Origin: JALZAI01 sp038212215
Lineage (GTDB): Bacteria > Actinomycetota > Actinomycetes > Mycobacteriales > Jatrophihabitantaceae
Assembly (NCBI GenBank): GCA_038212215.1
Contig: JBBQUT010000023.1
Coordinates: forward strand, 15,343 to 79,342
Direction of reading: 5' to 3'
DNA: 64,000 nucleotides
Position numbers and translations under genes: made by a program. This document shows, piece by piece, positions 7,881 through 16,544 of the stretch. The notes beneath the pieces are model-generated. The model had not been told where the DNA came from. It saw nothing but the letters and a program-made list of their open reading frames with translations, and ran no database searches. Position 1 is the stretch's first letter. Each line of letters starts with the position of its first letter.

Positions 7881-10301
7881 TTAGTGGTTCATAACCGCGG
7901 CGACGGACAGGATCCGCTCGACGGTAAAGGCTCGCTCGTCGCGCCGCAGCTCGCACCACGCGTAGAGCGTGCCGTCTGCCAGCTGGGCATTGTCGACCAC
8001 GCGCGCAGTGATGCTGCCCGCCGCTGACCGGTACTCAATCGCTACCCGGGTCTGGGTGTCGATTGCATGGGCCAGTTGCCGGATCTCCGACACTGTCAGC
8101 GCTACTGCCAGCTCGGCAAGCTGCTGCTCGGTCGAGCTTTCCGGCTGGGCCGACGCGGGACGGCGCAACAAGGCCGCGACTGCTCTCGGGTCGGCGGGCG
8201 CGGGTTGCGCACGGACAACCCCCGCTCTGACAAGACGCAGCGCGACGGGTGCATGGTCGGTGCCCGCGCGACCGACGTCCTGACCGTGGGTGTCCTCCGG
8301 CATCGGGAAGTAACCTGCCTTGCGCAACGTCGTGAGCACTTCACCCAGCTCGCGTTCGCTGGCCAGGACGGTCGGCGCGAGCAGCCGCAAACCGAGCTTC
8401 ACCAGCTTCCGGTCGGCTGCCACCTCGGCAAGCAGCGCCACGTCATCGCTACGGACGCAGCTCACTGCGGTGCTCAGCCGTAGGTTGCCGTGCCGGCGAG
8501 CGACGTCGCTGAGCAGGTAACGCAGCGGCTGGGGCAGGTCGCCGGTAGCGATCTCGGCCAGCCGCTGCCCGAGCTCTGTGCCCGTCGTCCCGTCATCGAG
8601 CGCACGGCGCACACTCGCCGGGCTGAACCGCCAGGTCACCGCACCGCCGTGGCCTTCCCGGTCGGCGGCCGAATCGAGCAGCGCGCTGACCCCAGCCGAG
8701 GGTGCGCCCGCGACGTAGACAGTGAGATCGGCACCGAACGTGGCCCGGTCGGCAGACTGCGGCAGCAGGCCGCTGGCGTGCGCGCGCAGTGTCTTCGCAT
8801 CACCGTCGCACAGCACCCGGCCCAGCACCGTCAGCGCACCATGCGCGACCACGCCGAGCAACTCCGCTTCGCCGAGCACTGTCGCGAAGGGGATTTCTTC
8901 CTCGAAAACGTGCGCCAGCGGCCGGAGCCAGAAGGCGGCGGCAGCGAGCGACGCGGGCTCGGCCGCGCCATCGACCCCGGCGAGCGTCTCGATCGCGACC
9001 ACTCGGCCCTCGCGGCAGCCGGCGCAGTTTCCGGGACGTCCGACGGCGCGCCACGGTTTGCCGTCGGCATCTCTCGTCTGTGTCGGTGTCCCCCCGAACG
9101 CCCACCAAGCCGCGAGCAGCTCGGCGAATCGGTCGCCCGGGTCGTCGGCACGCCACCTCGCGAAGTCCGCCGAAACGGTGACCGTCTTCTCGGTGTGTTC
9201 CAGCAAACCGGCAGCATCAGCGAGTTCGAGCACCAACCGCGTCGCCACCTCGCCAGCAGCGGTCACCTTGGCCAGCTTCATCAATTCGCGGGTACCGATC
9301 CCACCCGTTTTCAAGCTCGTGACCGGCGCGCGCACCATGTGATCAAGCAGGGCGAGCGCACGATCGGCGAACTGGGTAGCAGCGGCTGCGGAGTCCACTT
9401 CGACGCGCGCGTGATCCACCGGGCGGATGAGGACAAGCGGACGCTCCGGCGTGAAGGGCGCGCGGTAGTGCGGGCCGCGAAGCGCTAGCGCGATCTCCGC
9501 CGGCATTTGCCAGCCCAAGGAGTACGGCCCGGCGAACACCAGGCCGTGCTCGCTGGCCCATTGCATCGCGGTGTTCCTGCGGTGATAGCTCTGCGGGTCG
9601 TAACTGGTGACGACCTCGAGGACGTCGTCGTAGCCATCGTCCTCGTCCGGATAGTCGCCGTCGTAGTCGACGGGCGCCGCGGCGGGGCGCCGCGACCCGC
9701 GAGCCATGCTGAGCAGATAGTCCTGCACCTCGCCCGGGGCCCGGATGAGGATCGCCCGGACGTTGCCGGCGTGCGAGAAGTGGGTGACGAGCGCATCCAC
9801 GGTGTCGTCGCGGCTCTTCTGGCAGGCAACGCCGAGCCTGATCTGCACCCTACGCATCGCCTCGACCGCCCGGTCGCGCAGCAGGTCGCGTACCGGCGGA
9901 CCGAGGCCCAGCGGGCTCGGGAACACTTCGGCGAGCGCGCGCGGCACGTCCAGCCGCTCGCCGTCCGCCGCCAGCACCCCCCACGCCACGAGGTCGTCGA
10001 CAACCCAGTCGACCTCCGCGCGATGCTGCGGGCCGGTGCCGCTCAGCAATTGCGCAAGCTTGCCCCGGCTGGTGGTGCCGGCACCGATCGCCTGCACCGC
10101 TTCGGCGAGTTGCACATGCGCGAGCGGCAACGCGCGCAACGCACGCGCCACGGACATCGGGTGGCGCAGCCGTTGCGCCAGTTCGTCAAGGTCGCGAGGA
10201 GCGACACCCGCGATCACGTCGGGACGGCGCTCGAACAATTCCGCGAGCCCTGCCTCGTCCAGCCCTGCCAGCCAGCGAACGGCGCTGCCGGTGTCAGTCA
10301 C
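7881..10301 (-). CDS. helicase-C/WYL-like domain protein (XPB-associated family)
   Basis: An ~806-residue protein of the large actinobacterial family annotated 'helicase C-terminal domain-containing', usually found next to an XPB/Ssl2-type helicase. It lacks Walker motifs, so it is not itself a motor. The N-terminal ~200 residues are helical (WLAGLDEAGLAELF...). A Cys-containing loop lies near the middle (NCAGC), and the last ~70 residues look like a WYL-type fold (RVAIEYRSAAGS, YAWCELRRDER). GTG 10301 is chosen by homology because upstream codons run into the divergent VOC gene; no good ribosome-binding site is visible. No XPB helicase is nearby in this window. Confidence 0.75.
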   Translation of the reverse strand: MTDTGSAVRWLAGLDEAGLAELFERRPDVIAGVAPRDLDELAQRLRHPMSVARALRALPLAHVQLAEAVQAIGAGTTSRGKLAQLLSGTGPQHRAEVDWVVDDLVAWGVLAADGERLDVPRALAEVFPSPLGLGPPVRDLLRDRAVEAMRRVQIRLGVACQKSRDDTVDALVTHFSHAGNVRAILIRAPGEVQDYLLSMARGSRRPAAAPVDYDGDYPDEDDGYDDVLEVVTSYDPQSYHRRNTAMQWASEHGLVFAGPYSLGWQMPAEIALALRGPHYRAPFTPERPLVLIRPVDHARVEVDSAAAATQFADRALALLDHMVRAPVTSLKTGGIGTRELMKLAKVTAAGEVATRLVLELADAAGLLEHTEKTVTVSADFARWRADDPGDRFAELLAAWWAFGGTPTQTRDADGKPWRAVGRPGNCAGCREGRVVAIETLAGVDGAAEPASLAAAAFWLRPLAHVFEEEIPFATVLGEAELLGVVAHGALTVLGRVLCDGDAKTLRAHASGLLPQSADRATFGADLTVYVAGAPSAGVSALLDSAADREGHGGAVTWRFSPASVRRALDDGTTGTELGQRLAEIATGDLPQPLRYLLSDVARRHGNLRLSTAVSCVRSDDVALLAEVAADRKLVKLGLRLLAPTVLASERELGEVLTTLRKAGYFPMPEDTHGQDVGRAGTDHAPVALRLVRAGVVRAQPAPADPRAVAALLRRPASAQPESSTEQQLAELAVALTVSEIRQLAHAIDTQTRVAIEYRSAAGSITARVVDNAQLADGTLYAWCELRRDERAFTVERILSVAAVMNH

Positions 10302-10420
10302 GCAAGCAATTGAAACATCACTCCGCCCGCTGCGTCCGCCGCGTCTGCGCCAACAGTGTGAGACTTGTCGGTGTGTGGGCAGATCATTAGTACCGAAACA
10401 TCTACTAGGAAGGCCCAGCA

Positions 10421-10774
10421 ATGGCTTCAGGTGTAGCAACAGTGTGGGTGCCGGTCGAGAACATGGACCGAGCGCTCGCCTTCTACGGTGACACTCTGCA
10501 ACTCGACGTCAAGCAGCGGGGCGACGACTGGTCTGAGATCGACGCACATGGACTCATGATCGGTCTCAATGCCCGCGAAAAGGCGCACCGTGGCGAAGGC
10601 GGCGGGGCGGTCATCACCTTCCAGCCCGAGGGCAGAATCGAGGACGAGGTGCAGCGGTTGCACTCGGCCGGCGTGCAGTTCACCGGCGCTATCAGCGATC
10701 ACCCTTGGGGCCGGATCGCACCGTTCAAGGACACTGAGGGCAACGACCTGCAGTTCTATGGGCCCCCTCGCTGA
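10421..10774 (+). CDS. VOC-family (glyoxalase/bleomycin-resistance-like) protein
   Basis: A 117-residue single vicinal-oxygen-chelate module. It opens with the family's 'VWVPVENMDRALAFYGDTLQL' pattern and ends 'FKDTEGNDLQFYGPP', whose Glu/Gln region corresponds to the usual metal-ligand position. ATG 10421 has the ribosome-binding site AGGAAGG. The SRPBCC gene follows 31 bp downstream, probably co-transcribed. Such single-domain VOC proteins vary widely in reaction, so no substrate is assigned. Confidence 0.85.
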   Translation: MASGVATVWVPVENMDRALAFYGDTLQLDVKQRGDDWSEIDAHGLMIGLNAREKAHRGEGGGAVITFQPEGRIEDEVQRLHSAGVQFTGAISDHPWGRIAPFKDTEGNDLQFYGPPR

Positions 10775-10805
10775 GCAACCCCGACCCACCAGCGAAAGGA
10801 GCAGC

Positions 10806-11240
10806 ATGACGACCGTGACGCGCACCTTCAACGTCACCGCCCCCGCCAATGTCGTCGTCGACTACCTCAAGGACTTCGGCAACGCCGAGCATTGGGACCC
10901 GGGCACCGAACGGTGCAGCCGCAACGACGTGGGACCGATCGCCGTCGGCGCGAACTGGCACAACGTGTCCAAGATCGGCGGCGTTTCCACCGAGTTGACC
11001 TACACCTTGCAGGAACTCACAACCGACAAGATCGTGCTGGTGGGGACGAACGACACGGCGACATCGACCGATTCAATCACCGTGCGGCCCGCCTCGGGGG
11101 GTAGCGAGATCACTTACCAGGCCGATATCGAGATGATCGGAGCGGCGAAGCTCGCCGCGCCGATCATCAAGCTCGCATTCGAAAAACTCGGCAACGACAC
11201 CGCAAAGCAGATGACCGAGGTGCTGAACAAGCTCGGTTGA
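10806..11240 (+). CDS. SRPBCC-family protein (polyketide cyclase/START-like fold)
   Basis: A 144-residue helix-grip protein. Visible features are the N-terminal 'VTRTFNVTAPANVVVDYLKDF' strand-helix and the long C-terminal helix (AKLAAPIIKLAFEKLGNDTAKQMTEVL) that closes the ligand cavity. ATG 10806 is preceded by GAAAGGAGC; longer in-frame extensions overlap the VOC gene and lack a site. These proteins bind hydrophobic ligands and occasionally act as cyclases or lipid-transfer proteins. Ligand unknown. Confidence 0.82.
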   Translation: MTTVTRTFNVTAPANVVVDYLKDFGNAEHWDPGTERCSRNDVGPIAVGANWHNVSKIGGVSTELTYTLQELTTDKIVLVGTNDTATSTDSITVRPASGGSEITYQADIEMIGAAKLAAPIIKLAFEKLGNDTAKQMTEVLNKLG

Positions 11241-11275
11241 GCGCAGTTAGAGCGCGGACGCTGCACAGTGCCCGG

Positions 11276-11719
11276 TCAGGCGGGCGCCGTGCGGCGTTCT
11301 GCGATTGCGGCCAGCCGCGCCAGCGATTCTTGGTTGCGCCGAACCAGGACGGCCTCGGAAACCGGATTGTGCAGCCATCGTCCCGGACCGGCCACGGGTG
11401 TCTCATGCATTCGCACCAGACACCCAGCACCCTCGTCCGCCAATTCGATGACGACTCGCGCCTCGCCGAACGGCCGACCTCGCGCGGTCAACACAAGCTT
11501 GCGATCGGGTTCCATCGCTTCAACCACGGTCTCGTCGCGGGTCACTAACGGCCACACGCCGGCGGCGTGAAACAACCGGCTGTCGACTGCGGGCCACGCG
11601 GCCTCCACCGCCCGCATGTGCGACGTACCCACTACCCAGTTGCTATACGTCCAACCGTCGGCGAGGACGGCGTACACCGCCTGACGGCTAGCGCGCGCGA
11701 AAATGTCGTTAATGGCCAT
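11276..11719 (-). CDS. SRPBCC-family protein
   Basis: A 147-residue helix-grip protein starting 'MAINDIFARASRQAVYAVLADGWTYSNWVVG', a pattern common in actinobacterial polyketide-cyclase-like proteins. A conserved-looking 'HETPVAGPGRWLHNPV' segment and a C-terminal helix containing RRNQESLARLA complete the fold. It lies just downstream of the FAD-dependent oxidoreductase on the same strand's far side (18 bp gap), which suggests functional linkage; in other actinobacteria such proteins accompany lipid or carotenoid-type flavoenzymes. Ligand not determinable. Confidence 0.82.
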   Translation of the reverse strand: MAINDIFARASRQAVYAVLADGWTYSNWVVGTSHMRAVEAAWPAVDSRLFHAAGVWPLVTRDETVVEAMEPDRKLVLTARGRPFGEARVVIELADEGAGCLVRMHETPVAGPGRWLHNPVSEAVLVRRNQESLARLAAIAERRTAPA

Positions 11720-11737
11720 GGCCGCATCGTTCCCCGG

Positions 11738-13348
11738 TCAGAACTTCGCATCACGGTAAATGCGCCGCATCAGCATCGATTGCCCGGCGCGGCGCGCGCG
11801 GCCGGTGAGCGCCGCGCGACCCAGGGCAGCGATGGCTGCATTGGATCCGCATGCACCGTGCACGCCCCCTCCCGGATGCGCTGAGGATCCGGCGAGAAAG
11901 AGCCGATCAACCGGTGTGGCCGCCCCGCCGAGTCCAGGCACCGGCCGGAAAACGAGTTGTTGATGCAACTGGGCGGTGCCGCCGTTAACGGCACCGTCCA
12001 CAAGATTGGCGTTGCGGCGCTGCAGGTCCTGAGGTGCCTGAACGTGGCGCGCGATCACCGACGAGCCGAACCCGGGCGCGTGCGACTCGACGAGCGCCTC
12101 GACCCGCTCAACCTGCTGGTGCACGATCTCGTCGGTCATCTCGATACCGCGCGGCAGATGCGTATAAGCCCAGGCAGATTCGGTGCCGGCCGGCGAGCGG
12201 GTGGAATCGGCTGTCGTCATCTGCCCGAACAGGACGAAGGGCCGGGTGGGCACCCGTCTGGTGGCGAGGTCCGCCGCGTAATCGGTGAGGCCGTCCATGT
12301 CGACACCCAGGTGGACGGTGCCGGACTGCCGCGCGTCGCTGTCGGCCCACGGCACCGGCTTGTTCAGCGCCCAGTCGATCTTGAGAGTCGGCGCGTCCCA
12401 TTGAAATTTCGTCAGGTCGTCGACGAACCGCGCGGGCAAATGTTCGGCACCTACGAGGTCACCGAACAGCGATGGTGCGACGACGTCCGCAAGCACGGCG
12501 CGGCGGGCGCCGATGCGCTCGCCGGATGCAAGCACGACACCGCGGGCACGGCCGCCGCTGACCTGGACCGATGCCACGCGCGAATTCACGCGCAGCTCGC
12601 CGCCTTTCGCAGCGAGCCGGGTGGCCAGGCCGTCGATGAGTGCGCCGGCCCCGCCTACCGGGACGGGGAATCCGTGTCCGTGCCCGAGCATGGTGAGCAG
12701 CCAGCCGTACAGGGCGCTGCCCGCGCCGTCGGGCGGCAGATCGGTGTGCAGCGCATTGCCCGCGAAGAGAATTGGCGCGCCCGGGCCGCAGAAGTTCTCC
12801 TCGCCGAAGCGGCGCACCGGCTGTGCTGCCATGCGGGCCATCCGCAGCGTCTCGTCCAGACCCATCTGCCGCAACAGGCGTACCAGCGTCATTGTCGGCG
12901 GGAACGGCTGCAGCAGCGCCTGGACCACCCGCGCGCCGATCCGATCCCACTGCTCGCACAGACGCAGCCAGACCGGCTCGTCGGCGGCGCAGTGCTCGCC
13001 GAGCGAGGCGGCGGTGCGCGCCGCGTCCTGCCACAACGTCGCCGACCGACCGTCCGGCAACAGATGCGTGAGCACGGCAGGAGATCGCGACCAGCTCACC
13101 CCGTAGGCACCTAGCTCGAGCGACTGGATGATCGGAGACGCGGCCGCCAGCGGATAGAACGCGCTGAAGAGGTCGCTATGAAATCCCGGCGCTGTCACCT
13201 CCTCGGTGGCAACTGCACCGCCGGGCGCCGGTGCCGCCTCGCACACGACGACATCCCAACCGGCGTCCGCCAGCAGGTTCGCGGCCACCAGGCCGTTGTG
13301 GCCCGCGCCGATCACCACTGCGTCGGGCACCGAGCTCGACTTTTCCAT
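11738..13348 (-). CDS. phytoene-desaturase-like FAD-dependent oxidoreductase
   Basis: A 536-residue amine-oxidase/CrtI-like flavoprotein. The N-terminal Rossmann motif is clear (VVIGAGHNGLVAANLL, with the Glu of VVCEAAPAPGG binding the ribose), as is the C-terminal FAD motif (LFLAGSSAHPGGGVHGACG). The family desaturates or isomerises polyenes and related lipids. I start at ATG 13348, shortly after an AGGGAT site; the 23 residues before it in the frame are Arg-rich and untypical. It is the last gene after the epimerase (32 bp gap), so it may be co-transcribed with the sugar genes or have its own promoter. No phytoene synthase is nearby, so a carotenoid role is not supported. Confidence 0.85.
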   Translation of the reverse strand: MEKSSSVPDAVVIGAGHNGLVAANLLADAGWDVVVCEAAPAPGGAVATEEVTAPGFHSDLFSAFYPLAAASPIIQSLELGAYGVSWSRSPAVLTHLLPDGRSATLWQDAARTAASLGEHCAADEPVWLRLCEQWDRIGARVVQALLQPFPPTMTLVRLLRQMGLDETLRMARMAAQPVRRFGEENFCGPGAPILFAGNALHTDLPPDGAGSALYGWLLTMLGHGHGFPVPVGGAGALIDGLATRLAAKGGELRVNSRVASVQVSGGRARGVVLASGERIGARRAVLADVVAPSLFGDLVGAEHLPARFVDDLTKFQWDAPTLKIDWALNKPVPWADSDARQSGTVHLGVDMDGLTDYAADLATRRVPTRPFVLFGQMTTADSTRSPAGTESAWAYTHLPRGIEMTDEIVHQQVERVEALVESHAPGFGSSVIARHVQAPQDLQRRNANLVDGAVNGGTAQLHQQLVFRPVPGLGGAATPVDRLFLAGSSAHPGGGVHGACGSNAAIAALGRAALTGRARRAGQSMLMRRIYRDAKF

Positions 13349-13380
13349 TCTGGCTCGATCCCTAGGCATGCGGCGGTGTC

Positions 13381-14403
13381 TTAGATGGTGCCGTTCTCGA
13401 TCGCGTGCTCGATCCACGGGATGACCTCGTCCAGCATGGCGGACAGCGACGTGGTGGCTTCGAAGCCCAGGATTCGCTTGGCCTTCTGCACGTCCGGCAC
13501 CCGCTTCTGCACGTCGTGCTCGAAACCGGGGTCGCTCACGTAGCGGAACGGCGCGTCCGGACCCTTGATCTTGGTCCAGATGAGCTCAGCGAGCGCGAGG
13601 ACGGTTGTGGACTGCGCGGTGGAGAGGTTGAAGTCGTCGTTGAGGGCCTCCTCGCGTTCGACGCATTCGACTATGCCGCGCGCCAGATCCGCGCCGTAGG
13701 TGTAATGGCGCACCTGCTCGCCGCCGCCGAGGATATGCAGCGGATCCTGGCCCTTGAGCACCTTTTGCACGAGGTCGGGCACGACATGGCTCATCGCGAG
13801 CTTGACGTTTCCAGATTCGATCTCCACGTCGCCTAGAGCGCGACCTTCGCCGATGCCGACGCAGTTGAACGGCCGAATAATGGTGTAGGGCAGCTTGTAC
13901 TGGTCCCACGCCGCGAGCGCGAAGTATTCGACGGCTAGTTTTTGGAAACCGTACGAGGAAAGCGGCGGCGGAATCTTGCGCTCGTCGCCCTCGGCCGAGG
14001 GCCAGTGCTGGGTCGATTCGAAAACCATCGACGAGCTCAGATAGGTAACCTTCTGCAACTGGCCGTCCTGGTGCGCCTTGATCGCAGCGTCGCACGACGA
14101 GGCGATGATGCGCTCATTGCTGGCGAGCAGGTCGTACGGGTAGGAGTGGAAGTAGGAAATCCCGCCGATAAGTGCGGCGCCTGCGACGAAGTGATCGCAG
14201 TCGCTGAGCAGATCGATCATCATGTCGGTATCGCGCACATCGCCTTCGATGAGCCGGTAGTTCGGGTGGTCGTCATAGGACTTCACCACCTTGCCGTACT
14301 TGGAGAAGTTGTCGACGCCGACGACGTCGTGACCTCGTTCGAGAAGTTCTTCGACGACATAGCCGCCGATGAAGCCGGCTGAACCGCTGACAAGTGTCTT
14401 CAC
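13381..14403 (-). CDS. NAD-dependent epimerase/dehydratase (extended SDR), nucleotide-sugar type
   Basis: A 340-residue extended short-chain dehydrogenase. It shows the NAD-binding GSAGFIGG motif (residues 7-14), Asp31 for NAD preference, the catalytic Ser run at 123-125 (LSSS) and Tyr151/Lys155 (YGFQK). Substrate-binding features (NCVGIGEG; VRHYTYGADLARGI) are typical of nucleotide-sugar epimerases or dehydratases. GTG 14403 has GGAG seven bases upstream. It lies 4 bp after the GT2 gene and shares its operon, so it likely supplies or modifies a sugar nucleotide for the surface polymer. The precise sugar is not determinable. Confidence 0.85.
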   Translation of the reverse strand: MKTLVSGSAGFIGGYVVEELLERGHDVVGVDNFSKYGKVVKSYDDHPNYRLIEGDVRDTDMMIDLLSDCDHFVAGAALIGGISYFHSYPYDLLASNERIIASSCDAAIKAHQDGQLQKVTYLSSSMVFESTQHWPSAEGDERKIPPPLSSYGFQKLAVEYFALAAWDQYKLPYTIIRPFNCVGIGEGRALGDVEIESGNVKLAMSHVVPDLVQKVLKGQDPLHILGGGEQVRHYTYGADLARGIVECVEREEALNDDFNLSTAQSTTVLALAELIWTKIKGPDAPFRYVSDPGFEHDVQKRVPDVQKAKRILGFEATTSLSAMLDEVIPWIEHAIENGTI

Positions 14404-14407
14404 TGCA

Positions 14408-15202
14408 TCACTCCGAGTTCTGGGGATGGGGGGGCACGACCGTCGCCGTCTGCCGCGCGGCGTCGCGCATATCGATCTGCAGGCGCGGGCCGTAGGCGAA
14501 GAAATACCAATGCAAATAGCGGGGCAGCCATCTGGCGACCTTGAAATTGGAGACGCCCGCCGGACGGTCGAGCCAGATGGTCGGAATTTCAGCCACAGGA
14601 AGCCGCATCCGACGTGCTTTCGCGGTCAATTCCAGACCGATCTCGAAACCGTCACGGCTGTCGATACCGACAAGTTCGACGAATTCGCGGCTGTACGCCT
14701 TGAAGGAGTTGGTGGCATCGCGAGTGCCCACGCGTGCGAACCAATGCAATGTGCGCCCGGCGTTCTTGGAGAGCATTCTCTTGAACATCGGGCCGCCCAC
14801 CTGCTGGCCGCCCGGCATGTACCGCGATGCCGCCGCGACCACGACACCGCGCTCGACGAGGCGAGTGAGATCGTCGATCTGGCGCGGGTCGTCGCATCCG
14901 TCAGCCATGGTAACGACGACGACTGGCGCCTGCGCATGGTGCACACCGAAGCGGATGGCTTGCGCCGGCCCACGGCCGTAATCGTTCACGATCGCGCGAA
15001 CTGTCGGCTGCTCATGTGAGCCGTACGCCTCGATCACCGGGATCGTGGTGTCCTCCGGAAAGTCCACGACGACGAGCACCTCGCAGCGCAGCGTCACCGC
15101 TTCGAGCAAGCGGTCGAGCACCGGGACGATGTGCGTTCCTTCGTTGAATGCGGGAATCACCACCGTCACTCGCGGAGCGGCTCCGGCATCGTGCTCGCTC
15201 AC
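14408..15202 (-). CDS. GT2 family glycosyltransferase (DPM-synthase-like)
   Basis: A 264-residue GT-A glycosyltransferase starting 'RVTVVIPAFNEG', with DFPED and MADGCDD supplying acidic metal/nucleotide-binding residues. It is similar in layout to dolichol-phosphate-mannose synthase-type enzymes that load a sugar onto a polyprenyl phosphate. There is no C-terminal membrane anchor, though the last third is aromatic and basic (WLPRYLHWYFFAYGPRL). The start GTG and next three codons come from the dispersed GTGAGCGAG repeat described separately. It lies between the sugar dehydrogenase and epimerase genes. Confidence 0.85.
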   Translation of the reverse strand: MSEHDAGAAPRVTVVIPAFNEGTHIVPVLDRLLEAVTLRCEVLVVVDFPEDTTIPVIEAYGSHEQPTVRAIVNDYGRGPAQAIRFGVHHAQAPVVVVTMADGCDDPRQIDDLTRLVERGVVVAAASRYMPGGQQVGGPMFKRMLSKNAGRTLHWFARVGTRDATNSFKAYSREFVELVGIDSRDGFEIGLELTAKARRMRLPVAEIPTIWLDRPAGVSNFKVARWLPRYLHWYFFAYGPRLQIDMRDAARQTATVVPPHPQNSE

Positions 15203-15224
15203 AGCCGAGCCTCGCTTCGCTCAT
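15191..15224 (-). repeat. partial copy of dispersed GAGCGxAGCGAG repeat
   Basis: Read on the minus strand this segment contains GAGCGAAGCGAGGCTCGGC followed by GTGAGCGAGC, matching the core of the longer repeats at 46272-46386 and 50598-50760. As at 50598, its GTGAGCGAG module forms the start codon and first codons of the downstream gene (the GT2 at 15202). Confidence 0.6.
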
Positions 15225-15233
15225 GGCGTTCTC

Positions 15234-16439
15234 TCACGAAGCGACATCCCGTCCAAGGATGTTCCAGACGTCAGCGACCGGCTTGTCGGTGACGACGGCG
15301 CCGTACTCGGCGTGCGGCGTCGCCACGATGAGCACGTCGGACTCGCTCAACACCTGCTCGAGCGGCACCAGATCGGGGTCGGTCGTCACGTAGGGGTCGG
15401 TCATCAGCACCCGCTGAGCCTTGAACGAGAGGATGCGCTTGAGCTTGTAGGCGAGGCTGGAGCGGGTGTCGTCCGAGCCGGCTTTGAACGACGCACCGAG
15501 GATGCCTACTGTTGACGACTCGAGGTCGTGGCGCGCGGAAAGTTGGCTCACGACATAGAGCGGAAGCCCTTCATTGACGAGCATCGCTGCATGCCCGAGG
15601 CCGAAGTTGTTGTCGTTGAATGCGGCGAGTTGCATGGTGTCCTTGAACAGACACGGCCCGGCTGCGAAACCCGCGGACGGCATGTCGGCCGCGCGAGGAT
15701 AGTCCTGCGCCAGGCCGCGTCGGATCCGCTCGAAGTCCAGCCCACGGCTGTCGGCGATCGTATAGAACTGGTTGACCGCAGCGAATTTGATGTATCGCCA
15801 GGTATTGGTGAAGAGCTTCGCGAGCTCGGCTTCCTCGGGTTCCAGTTCGACGATCGCCTCGGTGAGCCGACCGAACACCGCGGCGGCGCGGTCGCGGGCT
15901 TGCTGGTCGCGGCCAGACACGATCTGCGGCAGCGTGTACAGCTCGGTCATCGCGCGGCCCTCCGCGATGCGCTCGGGGCAGAACGCCACGTCGATCTTCA
16001 GCCCGAGATCGGCGACCATCCGCTCGACCAGCCTGGTGACGCCCGGGAAGACGGTGCTGCGCAGGATCAGCAACTGACCGTCCTGGAAATACGGGGCGCA
16101 AGTTTGCAGCGCACGCGGGATGGCTTGGGGGTCGGGGTTGAGATGCTCGTCGACCGGGGTGCCGATGACGACGATCACGTTCTCGGCGAGCCCGACCACA
16201 GCGGGGTCGGTCACCGCGCGAAGCGCGCCGGACGCGGTGGCCGCTTTGAGCTTCGCGTCCGCACCTGGTTCGTCGAATGGGAGAATTGCATCGTTCACTA
16301 GGGAAACGGCTGCTTCGCTGACGTCATAGATCAGCGTGGACGCTCCCGCGTCGGCCAAGGCGATGGCGAGCGGTAGCCCGACGTGGCCGCAGCCGCCGAT
16401 GACGACGACGTCGTGGGAGAACTTGTCAGGGCGTTGCAT
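15234..16439 (-). CDS. UDP-glucose/GDP-mannose dehydrogenase family nucleotide-sugar dehydrogenase
   Basis: A 401-residue enzyme that oxidises a UDP/GDP-sugar C6 alcohol to a uronic acid in two NAD-dependent steps. Visible are the N-terminal NAD-binding motif (VIGGCGHVGLPLA, 14-26), the catalytic cysteine in AGPCLFKD (Cys263), the lysine region YIKFAAVNQF and the C-terminal UDP-binding domain (GASFKAGSDDTR). It is most like the WecC/UDP-HexNAc dehydrogenase branch. ATG 16439 follows GAGGACC; 13 extra residues upstream look non-coding. First gene of the minus-strand sugar operon, so a uronic acid is expected in the polymer. Confidence 0.9.
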   Translation of the reverse strand: MQRPDKFSHDVVVIGGCGHVGLPLAIALADAGASTLIYDVSEAAVSLVNDAILPFDEPGADAKLKAATASGALRAVTDPAVVGLAENVIVVIGTPVDEHLNPDPQAIPRALQTCAPYFQDGQLLILRSTVFPGVTRLVERMVADLGLKIDVAFCPERIAEGRAMTELYTLPQIVSGRDQQARDRAAAVFGRLTEAIVELEPEEAELAKLFTNTWRYIKFAAVNQFYTIADSRGLDFERIRRGLAQDYPRAADMPSAGFAAGPCLFKDTMQLAAFNDNNFGLGHAAMLVNEGLPLYVVSQLSARHDLESSTVGILGASFKAGSDDTRSSLAYKLKRILSFKAQRVLMTDPYVTTDPDLVPLEQVLSESDVLIVATPHAEYGAVVTDKPVADVWNILGRDVAS

Positions 16440-16544
16440 CTGGTCCTCGAGGGTTTCCTGGGGGCGCTGGCGGCACACGAGCGCAACTGCTCATATTACC
16501 GGCCGCACAATTGCCGCACCGACGCTGCCAAGGCGCTACCGTGC

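Noticed and set aside
11738..13348. Carotenoid desaturase of a carotenoid cluster
   Set aside because: Flavoenzyme family is similar, but no crtB, crtE or cyclase genes are present, so the pathway is unsupported.
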